Shown: in pieces, positions 1-7,632 of the stretch
Layout: each line of letters opens with the position of its first letter
Position numbering within the stretch: the first letter of the stretch is position 1
From: Coemansia sp. RSA 922
Taxonomy: Eukaryota > Kickxellomycota > Kickxellomycetes > Kickxellales > Kickxellaceae
NCBI GenBank assembly: GCA_027577415.1
Contig: JANBQS010000493.1
Coordinates: 1 to 16,743 of the forward strand
DNA: 16,743 bases
Reading direction: 5' to 3'
Notes under the pieces: model-generated
What the model was told of the DNA's origin: nothing
The model's input: the letters and a program-made list of their open reading frames with translations, nothing else
Databases searched by the model: none
Program-made: the position numbers and the translations under genes

Positions 1-1
1 T

Positions 2-205
2 ACTGTGCCGGCTGATTCGTATATCGTAGAGTTGCCGCCATTGCCAGAGGAGGACGAGTTGGGACTGGTTATAGCGGGCATTAAACCTAGGTACCCAGGA
101 ATGGAGGCAGCACCAAGTACGGGTAGCGGTGTTCTCCACACGACTATCGCTGATGAGCTGTGCTTGATAGCCACAAAGCGAAAGCGACAACTTAATGCGC
201 AGTGA
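2..205 (+). CDS. 3' end of an unidentified protein-coding gene (partial)
   Basis: An open frame enters from the left edge and ends at a TGA at 203-205, giving 67 residues of C-terminus. It starts with an acidic, proline-containing stretch (LPPLPEEDELG) and ends in a basic tail (ATKRKRQLNAQ). I do not recognise the family and see no domain signature. It is read as a real gene end because it is open from the edge, has ordinary amino-acid composition, and is followed by typical AT- and pyrimidine-rich intergenic DNA before the cullin gene. Any start codon is outside the window. A chance open frame of this length remains possible. Confidence 0.5.
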   Translation, partial: TVPADSYIVELPPLPEEDELGLVIAGIKPRYPGMEAAPSTGSGVLHTTIADELCLIATKRKRQLNAQ

Positions 206-468
206 AAAGAAAGAATGTGTCTTTCCGTCTATGTGCCAATTCTGCCCAAGCTCTTTGCAAAGAGCATTGTGGTCTCCGCTTTTTTTTGATTTCTTTTTTG
301 CCCTGTTGTGGTTTATAAAACCAAACCCACCGTCTTCCCCACTCTCTCCTCTCTTTTTATCCTCACTTGTTTTTCTTTTTTTTTTTTTTTCTCTTCTTCT
401 TCTTCTTCACCCTGTTCAATTCAGCAATTTAGCATCACCTTCAAACTTCTTTTCTTCTTTTCAAAAAA
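206..468 (+). promoter_or_regulatory. Promoter and 5' leader of the cullin gene
   Basis: The 263 bp between the upstream stop and the cullin ATG hold a TATA-like element, TATAAAA, at 314-320. Downstream of it is a long pyrimidine-rich tract from about 331 to 418, including an uninterrupted T run and CTT repeats. This TATA-then-CT-tract arrangement is common in fungal promoters, where initiation usually occurs at the end of the pyrimidine tract. The ATG at 469 is preceded by six A residues, a favourable fungal start context. The 3' UTR of the upstream gene must also lie here. Small open frames crossing this region are low-complexity translations of the CT tract and are not called. Confidence 0.6.
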
Positions 469-2962
469 ATGTCTTCCCGGCCCAACGGCGACCAGTCTAA
501 TGACGCTGACGAGCTCTTGTCAGTCCTGCGTGTGGGTCTAACTGATATCCTGGAGAACCTCGTCCAGTGCCAGGGTTTTACCAAGTATATGACCATGTAC
601 ACGTAAGTATCCACTACAATAAAAAAAACTGCTCGCTCATTTGCAACATCTCGTTCTGTGCACTAATAATGGATTTTATTTATTTACTATTTATAGTGCG
701 GTGTACAACTTTTGCACTGCGCTGCGCAGCTCGGTAGCTGGTAACGGTTACTACACGGCAGCCGACACTACGTCAAGCGTACATGGCGTAGTGTATGGCC
801 GCCGGCTGTACACGTTCCTCAACGAGTTTATCGTCCAGTTCATGGAGCAGATTGCCGAGCGATCGGCGGACTTTACGGGCGACGGTTTGCTGGCATTCTA
901 CAACAGCGAGTGGGTCAAGTTCGGCGACTCTACCAGGTGCATCCACCACATCTTTGACTACCTCAACCGGCACTGGATCCAGCGCGAGCAAGAGGAGGGC
1001 AACAACGTCAGCGACGTCAGCACTCTGATGTTCCACCTGTGGCGTGACAACTTCTTCATGCAGATCCGCAACACGCTGCTCGAGTCGGTGTTCAACCTGA
1101 TGACACGTGTGCGTGACGGACAAGTGGTCGACCTGGGCATGGTGAAGAGCGTGGCAGAGTCGTTTGTCTCGCTGGGTGGCGATGAGGTTGGATCCAGCAG
1201 CAAAAAGATGGACGTGTATAACGACTACTTCCTCAAGCCATTCATCAAGGCCACGGTGCAGTACTACTCGGTCGAGAGCGAGCGCCTGCTGAACGACGGC
1301 ACGATCATAGACTATATTGTGCGCGTGTCGGAGCGGTTCAAGGAGGAAGACGAGCGTGCTGAGCTCTATCTGCACGAGTCGTCGCTGCCCGAGTTCAAGC
1401 AGGCGCTGACCAACACGCTCATCGGCAAGCAGAAGGAGAGCCTGCGCGCCGAGTTCAAGCCCATGCTCGAGGTGCATGAGAAGGACAACCTGCGCCGGCT
1501 GTACTTGCTGCTGCGGCGGCTTGACGACAAGGACGGGCTTGAGCCCCTGCGCGCAGTGTTCTCCGAGCACGTCAAGCAGGCCGGCCTCAAGGCTGTGGAG
1601 CAGCTCAGCGTCACTCCCGAGGAGATTGCCTTCCCCACCCCCAATCTGGCGCGACTCTTCGTGTCGGCGCTGCTGGGCGTGCATGGCACTTTTACCAAGA
1701 TGCTGCACGAGTCGTTCTTGGACGACCCTGGCTTCAGCAAGGCGCTGGACCACGCCTGCAGCGACTTTGTCAACTTTAACGCCATTTGCCCGCCCAACGA
1801 AAACAAGGCGTCGCTGCTGCTGGCCACGTACTGCGACCTGCTGCTGAAGAAGGGCAGCGCGGCGGCGCGCAAGGCTGGAGCCGAGGGAGCCAGCGAGGAC
1901 GACAATCTCGAAGAGCAGCTGACGCAGGCGATCTGCATCTTCCGGTACCTCAAGGGCACCGACGTCTTCCAAAAGTTCTACTCCAAGGGCTTGGCGCGTC
2001 GCCTGGTCTACGAGCAAAGCGTGTCGACGCATGGCGAGGAGACGATGATATCCAAGCTCAAGGAGGTCAGCGGCGTGGAGTTCATCACTCGTCTGGCACG
2101 TATGTTCAACGACATGATTGTCAGCAAGGACATGTCTGACGAGTTCAAGAGCAAGTCTGGCGTGTATGGTGAGGTGCCCTTTGACTTTGATATGAAGGTG
2201 CTAAACCTGGTGTCGTGGCCGTACAGCCCGCCTGATGTCAAGCTCGAGGTGCCGCCCGTCCTGAGCAACGTGTGTGAGCAGTATAAGCGCTACCTGGATG
2301 ACAAGCACCCGGGTCGCAAGCTCTCTTGGCTTTGGAATATCGCCAGGGCCGAGATCAAGCTCTTCCTCCCCAATGCTACGGGTCCTGCCGCCAAGAACGG
2401 ATACATATTCCAGCTGACCACCTACCAGCTAGTCATTCTCCTGTTGTTCAGCGCTGAGAGCGGGCCTGGCACCGGATACGGCACGCCTGCAGGTCCCACA
2501 CTGACCTATGCGCAGCTTTTGGCGGCAACAGGTCTGGGCGAGGACATTGTGCTGGGAGAGCTGGAGATATTCTGCAAGGCGCGCGTTCTCAACAGCAGCA
2601 TGGGTCTGGGAAGCGACGCAGTGAGCACGTCGGCGACTTACTCGTTGAACGTCGACTTCAAGTCTAAGCACCTGCGTGTTAACTTGGCCAACATGAAAAA
2701 GTCAGAGCAGAAACGCGAGATCAAGGATACAATGCGCGCTGTAGACGAGGACCGTATGTTTACTATCCAGGCAGCTATTGTGCGTATCATGAAGTCGCGC
2801 AAGCAACTGAGCCACAGACAGCTTATCGAAGAGACTATTAACCAGATCAAGCCATTCCAAGCACAGGTCAGCAATATCAAGAAGACTATCGACCAGCTCA
2901 TCGATAAGGAGTATTTGGAGCGTGATGCTAATAGCCGCGACTTGTACAATTATCTAGCTTAA
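469..2962 (+). CDS. CUL1: Cullin-1 (SCF ubiquitin ligase scaffold), two exons
   Basis: Cullin-1/Cdc53 is the rigid scaffold of SCF ubiquitin ligases, binding Skp1/F-box adaptors through its N-terminus and the RING protein Rbx1 through its C-terminus. The CDS is 469-602 joined to 697-2962, 799 residues, close to the 776 of human CUL1. Exon 1 (residues 1-45) carries the start of cullin repeat 1, and the splice joins MYT to AVYNFCT, matching the family's first helices. Residues 46-420 are N-terminal repeats. The cullin homology region contains the hallmark GTDVFQKFYSKGLARRLV, then MISKLK and IVSKDM. The C-terminal winged helix has IVRIMKSRK, whose lysine (K744, codon 2792-2794) is the expected NEDD8 attachment site, and ends in YNYLA. 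MYTAVYNFCT and FQKFYSK favour CUL1 over CUL3. Codons are strongly G/C-ending, suggesting good expression. The convergent neighbour is a kelch/BTB gene. Confidence 0.95.
603..696 (+). other. Spliceosomal intron of the cullin gene (94 bp, phase 2)
   Basis: The donor is GTAAGT at 603-608 and the acceptor is TAG ending at 696. A branch-site candidate CACTAATAA lies at 661-669. Without splicing, exon 1 stays open only a little further and the N-terminal cullin helix is lost. With splicing, the protein reads MYT-AVYNFCT, as the family requires. Confidence 0.93.
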
Positions 2963-3027
2963 GAGAATAGTTTTGTTTTTTTTTTTTTAAAAAATAATAA
3001 TTATATAAAAGAGAAAAAAAGAAAAGT
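2963..3027. terminator. Shared 3' region between convergent cullin and kelch/BTB genes
   Basis: Only 65 bp separate the two stop codons. The segment is almost entirely A/T, with a run of 13 T at 2976-2988 followed by A-rich sequence. It would have to serve as 3' UTR and polyadenylation region for both genes, so their transcripts very probably overlap at their 3' ends. No exact AATAAA is present on the plus strand inside it. Confidence 0.5.
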
Positions 3028-5682
3028 TTAGTTGGAATTGCCACTGTATGACGACGCGTGAGAAGGCATGGGAGGAAGCGAATCTGAACTGACTTGGCTT
3101 GACGATGCTATTTTCTTCATCTTGGACCATGGTCTGAATATCAACGAACGAGCAGAAGACTGCGGAGCCTGCTGTTGCTGCTGCTGCTGTTGTTGCTGGA
3201 GTATCGCGAATTGCGATGGATGAGTATCAGGAATAGTAGTAGAATCCGAGGGTCTCCGATCAGAAACAGACGAGTCAATACTGGTATTGCTAGGAGCAAC
3301 GTATCTACTCATACGATGACTTCCAGGAGGACCAGTCATCATATGAGACTGGTGATCGAGCGATTCATAGTCAACAGCAGAGTCCTCTGGCAATGGCTGT
3401 GAGGCGAGGGGCGAGACAGACGACAAACGCTTAGGATCAGTACCACGCATAGAAACGTCAGGACTCTGCGAGGCCGAATACCTAGTAGACGAAGGCGAGT
3501 TAATAGTAGGAGAAGCACCCATAGCAGCAGTCGACGAATCCCAAGGTCTCCTCGCACCCATATCGTAAGGCGACCTTGTATTAGTAGCAGCACGCATAGT
3601 AGATGCCGGCGACTGCGAGGGCGAAGGGAAGGCCGATCTCTGCTCATGTGCGTCACTAGTAGACCTCTGCCTTGCTGACTCTGGAGAAGAATAGGGCGGA
3701 GATAAACGAATATCATCAGACTCCTCAGAAGACCCCAGTTTAGGATAATAACGAATAAGGCTAGCGCGTGCCGCGTTATCAATCACATACAAGGAAGACT
3801 TCCTGTCATTACGCAACGCCACAATACAGTCACGCAATGCCAATACACACCGCGCCTGCAACCCCTGATGCTCAGCCCGTAGAGCAGCCTCGTAGATGAC
3901 GGGCGCTGTGGCTTCGCTGACTTTCCAGCGCAAAAGGTTCACCACACGCAGCGCCAACTTATGAATAGCGTATCTGCGCGCCACCACCAGCAACTCGCCC
4001 AACACGCGCGCTGTAGCAACCTCGTCGTGAGACGCCGTCTCCACCGACATGTGTGCGCCGAACCGCGCCGCCGCATCAATACGGTCAGTATACAAGTAGA
4101 ATAACAGAACACTGACCACTTCACGCGACCCGTCAATCACATACCGACGCTGACCAGTAGGCAGGTCGTCCATCTCACTGATCAGCGACGACTCGGGTCT
4201 CAGCAATCGGCGGTTGAGCGCCGAGCTACGGTTCTCCTCAGGTCCTGACTCATCACCTGAGCCGTCAGTTCGACCATATCCTTGCTGTTGGAGCTGCTCG
4301 GCAACACCAGCGGCATGCCACATATGGGCTTGGGCAGGCCAGCGTGCGCGCAAAAGCCCACTGTTAACAGCAGCCTTGGATCCGTCGTTGGCGATAAGCT
4401 CAGAGTCGCTGAACTGCGTAAAGAACAGAAATTGCGCACCAATATCAAAACTCAACTCTGCAGTAGATTTACCCGCCAAAGACTGAGTACTATTAGCTGT
4501 ACGTGCCACGGCCGCCCGTGCTGCAGCCATGAATCCGGATCCTGCCAGTGGGTCAGCCAATTGCGTAGTGCGGAGATACCCTAGTGCTCGAAGATCAATG
4601 GTCCTTATCTCGCCGTAATTCAACCGTCTCCTCTGATAATCGTATGTCAGGTCACGACGACTGTCTCCAAACAGTACCAAAGTATTAGTACGTGGGTCCA
4701 CAACCGACTGGTTCCAACTACCCGTACGGAACCGAGACCCACAAGGAACAGGTGTCCACTTTAATAGTTTAGCGTCTAATGCCCATAGCGACAATTCGCT
4801 GTGTCCGTCTGCGGCAATCAAGGTGCCAGTCATTATCACAGTCTGTGGATCTACAATATGACCTCTAGGGAACCTTAGACCAGGAGGTTCGCCTACGAGT
4901 TGGTCAGAGATCTCCTTGAGTGTACAATCAGGCGGTGCCGAAAGCGCGTAGAGTGCGCGCTTGACTGACGCGAAACTGTAGTTGCTATACAGAAGAGTAG
5001 TACCCGCCACACTAGCCACAAATGAGCGGTAAAGGCCGACAGCACGCGGAAACGCCGCACGAAGTACCCATCGCCCAGAAGCAAGGTCGAATACGTTTAG
5101 CTCCTCAACGTATTGCTCGTCCAAATCCTGACCACCGACTATCAGTAGTCTACTACCAAAAAGTGTCGCAAGATGCGCATACCGAGGCGACGGAGGAGGA
5201 GCCACTACATCACTAACCGACTCATCGCTAAGCAATGCGTTAACAGAGACCCAGCGTTCGCTCTGAGTATCAAAAACAGCCACATCGCCAAGTAAAGTCT
5301 TGTTTGTACGTATCTGGAACGACTGCTGCACCTGTCTGTCATCCAAACCACTAGTAGCCCCAATACTAGCAGCATCGTCTCCGTCTAAACCCATGCCACC
5401 AAATACTACTAAAAAGTCCTTGTACGCCGTAGCCGAATGGAAAAACCTCGCAGAAGGTGTATCAGCGTCGTCGAGTTCTAGTCGCCGCCAAACGAAATTC
5501 TCAAAATCGCAGATGTAAATATCATTCGATAGTTTACCACTATGTAACGCACGTCCGCCGAATACGTATGCACGTCCGTTTAGGTAAGTTGCTGAACTAC
5601 CGACTAGTGCTGGTGGTACGTCGCCGCTGCATTTGAAGCTGCGAATAAACAACTCTGTCAAGTCGTTCTCTGTGGTCGGCAT
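3028..5682 (-). CDS. Kelch-repeat and BTB-domain protein with Q- and S/P-rich tail (Ral2/LZTR1-like)
   Basis: The first ATG is at 5682, giving 884 residues; the reading frame continues upstream only to a TTG. Residues about 32-341 hold kelch repeats, recognisable by YVFGG, VVFGG, LIVGG and LVLFGD each followed by a conserved W or Y further on. They should fold as a beta-propeller. Residues about 411-576 look like a BTB domain split by an insert: the first half contains FTQFSDSELIANDG and GLLRARW, then a low-complexity insert (about 452-507), then YVIDG and LFYLYTDRID. A helical BACK-like region runs to about 645. The last 240 residues are Ser/Pro/Gln-rich, probably disordered, with 10 consecutive glutamines. 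Kelch-then-BTB order and the interrupted BTB resemble the RAS regulators Ral2 (fission yeast) and LZTR1 (human), so a cullin-adaptor or RAS-linked role is plausible. The family placement is inference; Tea1-like kelch proteins are an alternative. Upstream DNA is GA-rich, i.e. CT-rich on the coding strand. Confidence 0.82.
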   Translation of the reverse strand: MPTTENDLTELFIRSFKCSGDVPPALVGSSATYLNGRAYVFGGRALHSGKLSNDIYICDFENFVWRRLELDDADTPSARFFHSATAYKDFLVVFGGMGLDGDDAASIGATSGLDDRQVQQSFQIRTNKTLLGDVAVFDTQSERWVSVNALLSDESVSDVVAPPPSPRYAHLATLFGSRLLIVGGQDLDEQYVEELNVFDLASGRWVLRAAFPRAVGLYRSFVASVAGTTLLYSNYSFASVKRALYALSAPPDCTLKEISDQLVGEPPGLRFPRGHIVDPQTVIMTGTLIAADGHSELSLWALDAKLLKWTPVPCGSRFRTGSWNQSVVDPRTNTLVLFGDSRRDLTYDYQRRRLNYGEIRTIDLRALGYLRTTQLADPLAGSGFMAAARAAVARTANSTQSLAGKSTAELSFDIGAQFLFFTQFSDSELIANDGSKAAVNSGLLRARWPAQAHMWHAAGVAEQLQQQGYGRTDGSGDESGPEENRSSALNRRLLRPESSLISEMDDLPTGQRRYVIDGSREVVSVLLFYLYTDRIDAAARFGAHMSVETASHDEVATARVLGELLVVARRYAIHKLALRVVNLLRWKVSEATAPVIYEAALRAEHQGLQARCVLALRDCIVALRNDRKSSLYVIDNAARASLIRYYPKLGSSEESDDIRLSPPYSSPESARQRSTSDAHEQRSAFPSPSQSPASTMRAATNTRSPYDMGARRPWDSSTAAMGASPTINSPSSTRYSASQSPDVSMRGTDPKRLSSVSPLASQPLPEDSAVDYESLDHQSHMMTGPPGSHRMSRYVAPSNTSIDSSVSDRRPSDSTTIPDTHPSQFAILQQQQQQQQQQAPQSSARSLIFRPWSKMKKIASSSQVSSDSLPPMPSHASSYSGNSN
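3169..3198 (-). repeat. CAG/CAA repeat encoding ten glutamines
   Basis: Ten consecutive CAG or CAA codons (residues 829-838 of the kelch/BTB protein) form a short, imperfect trinucleotide repeat in the disordered C-terminal tail. Mixed CAG and CAA codons suggest it is fairly stable, but length polymorphism between strains is expected. Confidence 0.9.
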
Positions 5683-6336
5683 CGTTAAACACAAAAAAAG
5701 TTGTTTATCGGAAGAGAGAAGAAAAGAAAAGAGAGAAAAAGAGAAATAAAAAAAGAGGCGCCCGCGGTTGTTTGTTTACTCTCCACCCCCAAGAACTGTC
5801 TGTGGGGTTCCTGAGTGGACTAGTTTTTTTTAATTGTCTGAGTAGAATAAAGGACACAAAAATAATACTAGGGTAGAGGGAGAGAGAGAGAGAGAAAAGG
5901 TACTGAAGGAAGAGAGCGTACGTGTGTTCCGATTTCGGTCTTTCTGTGCCATGTCTTTCGGCTGTTTTCTCCCCACCACCTCCTCCACTGCTATTTCTTT
6001 TACGTCAATCCTTTCTGTGCCAGCGCTCGTCCTTTTTTTTTGCCTTTCCCCCCTCTTCCCCCAAATGAAGCATTGGAGATCCCGCTTTTATAAATCGATG
6101 CTAAAATTGTCGCTCCGGCAGATATACTCTATAATCCCGCTCATAGTTTCATGTGCTTGTCACTCCCTCATAAACTTAGGATCACGCCAGAAAGGAATCC
6201 TCTCTTTCTTTTGGTAAATGGAACATCTTGCTATGCCTGATAGACTTGAACCGACATTACCGAGATGATCCCTTCAACAGGGTAACACAGGAAGAAGAAA
6301 AAAAAACACGCCTCTCCCGAGATCTATTATAAAAAA
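5683..6336. other. Intergenic region: kelch/BTB promoter plus Tma46 3' region
   Basis: These 654 bp separate the start of the kelch/BTB gene from the stop of the Tma46-like gene. Nearest the kelch/BTB start is a purine-rich stretch on the plus strand (about 5700-5755, plus a GA run at 5880-5895), i.e. the pyrimidine-rich leader expected on the minus strand. A plus-strand pyrimidine-rich block follows at about 5940-6062. A minus-strand TATAAAA lies at 6086-6092. A 97-codon plus-strand open frame (5924-6217) starts in the pyrimidine block and has no recognisable features, so I do not call it a gene. The part from 6200 to 6336 is unexplained apart from serving as 3' flank of the Tma46 gene. Confidence 0.5.
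5880..5895. repeat. (GA)8 microsatellite
   Basis: Eight uninterrupted GA units lie in the upstream region of the kelch/BTB gene, within a longer purine-rich stretch. On the transcribed (minus) strand this is a CT tract, and it could act as a promoter element as well as a simple repeat. Confidence 0.85.
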
Positions 6337-7434
6337 TTATTCATCGTCATCATCGCTCAACTCCTCGGCAGCAAATAGCGCCTCGTTGGTCACAGGCGCA
6401 TCGCCATCCGCGCCACCGTCTTGGTCCTCAATACGCATCTCCGACATGGCCTTTTCCGCATAATCGGCATCCTGCTGATATCCGCCATCGACATTCCGGT
6501 AAACAGCAAAGTCAAAGTCATCGCCTTCATTAGCGCCGCCCTCATCTTGTCCGTCGTACATCTCAGGGTTAAACTCAAAGTAATCGCGACCCGACATATT
6601 ACCGAGCTTACCAGCCTTGAACGCCTTCTCCTTGGCAGCCTTGGCCTTGATTTCATCGGCCTCCTTACGCGTCGTACGCTCAGTCTTCCACTTTGTAAAC
6701 GACTCCAACGTAACGGGTGTCAGATTGCTACCCAACCTATGGCGCTCAGTCTCCAAAAACTCTTCAAGCGAGATCTCGTCCACCTCGCTATCCTTCTTCT
6801 TGTCCTTTTTCAAAACAAAGCCAGGAGGTAGCGCATGCTTGTACTTGCACTTGTCGCCGCCATTAGGACACTCCCAGAACCACCCGTACTTGCGAGTCTC
6901 GATAGCCTCCAAAAAGTACTTGCACACAATAGTCGTAGTAGTCTGCGGATTCCCGTGCTTCGACAATACGACCTCCTCCAATTTTGCTTCGCTCCACTTA
7001 TCCATAGTATCTTCGACATCACCAACGTCGCGCTTATCTGTATAGACGTCCATCTTTGTCCCCTTGCGTCCCACCGCTGAATCGTGAGAAAACTTGCATC
7101 GGTCGCCCTTTGTACACGCTCCGGCCTTAAAGTACTCACAAAGTACAGTTTTGGGGTTGACGCCGAACGGCACCTTTTGCTGAATAACAGGCTTGAATAG
7201 GTTGGCTACCTCGTCCTGCTTCTTCTTCTCCTCGAGTTTTTTGGCCGCGGCTGCTAGCTTTTCGTCCTCTGCCTTGCGAGCCTTGCGACTGGTCGCTGAC
7301 AATACCTGTTGCTCTACTTGCTGTACATATTTTCCGACCTTGGCTGATTTGTTCTTGTTCTTTAAACCGAACGTCTTGTCCTCGATCGTCTTCTTCTTCT
7401 CCTTGGACTCGTTCTTCTTCGACTTTGGCGGCAT
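6337..7434 (-). CDS. TMA46: Tma46/ZC3H15-type CCCH zinc-finger protein (DRG family regulatory protein)
   Basis: The protein has 365 residues from the ATG at 7434; the open frame extends three codons further up to a TTG, but MPPKSKK is the start typical of the family. It opens with a basic, coiled-coil-prone segment containing IEDKTFGLKNK (residues 17-27), a signature of Tma46 and ZC3H15/DFRP1. Two CCCH fingers follow: C99-x7-C107-x5-C113-x3-H117, and the wider C171-x17-C189-x6-C196-x3-H200 around KYGWFWECP. Immediately after comes HALPPGFVLKKDKKK and the DFRP region (about 200-290), which in homologues binds and stabilises the translational GTPase DRG1/Rbg1 on ribosomes. The C-terminus is acidic (LSDDDDE). 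Length, order and motifs agree with yeast Tma46, so this is a confident call. No intron is needed. It lies 198 bp downstream of the first MFS gene, in the same orientation. Confidence 0.95.
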   Translation of the reverse strand: MPPKSKKNESKEKKKTIEDKTFGLKNKNKSAKVGKYVQQVEQQVLSATSRKARKAEDEKLAAAAKKLEEKKKQDEVANLFKPVIQQKVPFGVNPKTVLCEYFKAGACTKGDRCKFSHDSAVGRKGTKMDVYTDKRDVGDVEDTMDKWSEAKLEEVVLSKHGNPQTTTTIVCKYFLEAIETRKYGWFWECPNGGDKCKYKHALPPGFVLKKDKKKDSEVDEISLEEFLETERHRLGSNLTPVTLESFTKWKTERTTRKEADEIKAKAAKEKAFKAGKLGNMSGRDYFEFNPEMYDGQDEGGANEGDDFDFAVYRNVDGGYQQDADYAEKAMSEMRIEDQDGGADGDAPVTNEALFAAEELSDDDDE

Positions 7435-7632
7435 TTTGTTCAATCCGAGTAATAAAAAGAAAAAAAGATGTCGAAAAATCCAAATTCAAATTTTTGAATA
7501 TAAAAAACGAAAGAAATGCAAGTCAGAGAAAAAAATGTTCATTGATTGGTTGCCATGTGACTTGATCAGACAAAGTACGAATTTAATTGTGATTTAACAT
7601 GTAACATTAAAGTTTCTCTTTGCAAAAAATGT
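7435..7632 (-). promoter_or_regulatory. Short promoter of the Tma46 gene and 3' flank of MFS gene G1
   Basis: The 198-bp AT-rich spacer holds, just upstream of the Tma46 start, an A-rich run on the plus strand (T-rich on the coding strand). A perfect 7-bp inverted repeat, ATTCAAA and TTTGAAT with a 2-nt spacer, is present at 7484-7499. No clear TATA box is assigned. The same stretch must supply the G1 polyadenylation site. Confidence 0.4.

Noticed and set aside
195..541. Two overlapping plus-strand open frames upstream of the cullin ATG
   Set aside because: They are Phe/Ser/Leu translations of the CT-rich promoter tract, and they run into the cullin first exon in a different frame.
1366..1959. 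197-codon minus-strand open frame in the cullin gene
   Set aside because: Same reason: antisense shadow with Ser/Arg-rich, low-information composition.
773..2032. 419-codon minus-strand open frame opposite the cullin gene
   Set aside because: It lies entirely over the cullin coding region in a gene with strongly G/C-ending codons, which commonly opens antisense frames. Its translation is Leu/Val/Gln/His-rich and without domain signals.
469..2962. Cullin as CUL3, which would pair functionally with the adjacent kelch/BTB gene
   Set aside because: The N-terminal MYTAVYNFCT and the FQKFYSKGLARRLV and LNRHW segments match CUL1-type sequences much better than CUL3 (which has YERYYKQHLARRL-like sequence).
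5924..6217. 97-codon plus-strand open frame between kelch/BTB and Tma46 genes
   Set aside because: Most of it is translation of a pyrimidine-rich tract (Phe/Ser/Leu/Pro), it has no recognisable domain, and its start context gives no support.
6215..6310. Possible tRNA or other polymerase III gene on the minus strand, from a TTCAAGTC T-loop-like string
   Set aside because: The five positions on either side of the loop do not pair as a T stem, no matching acceptor arm is found, no clear A box is present, and no T-run terminator follows.
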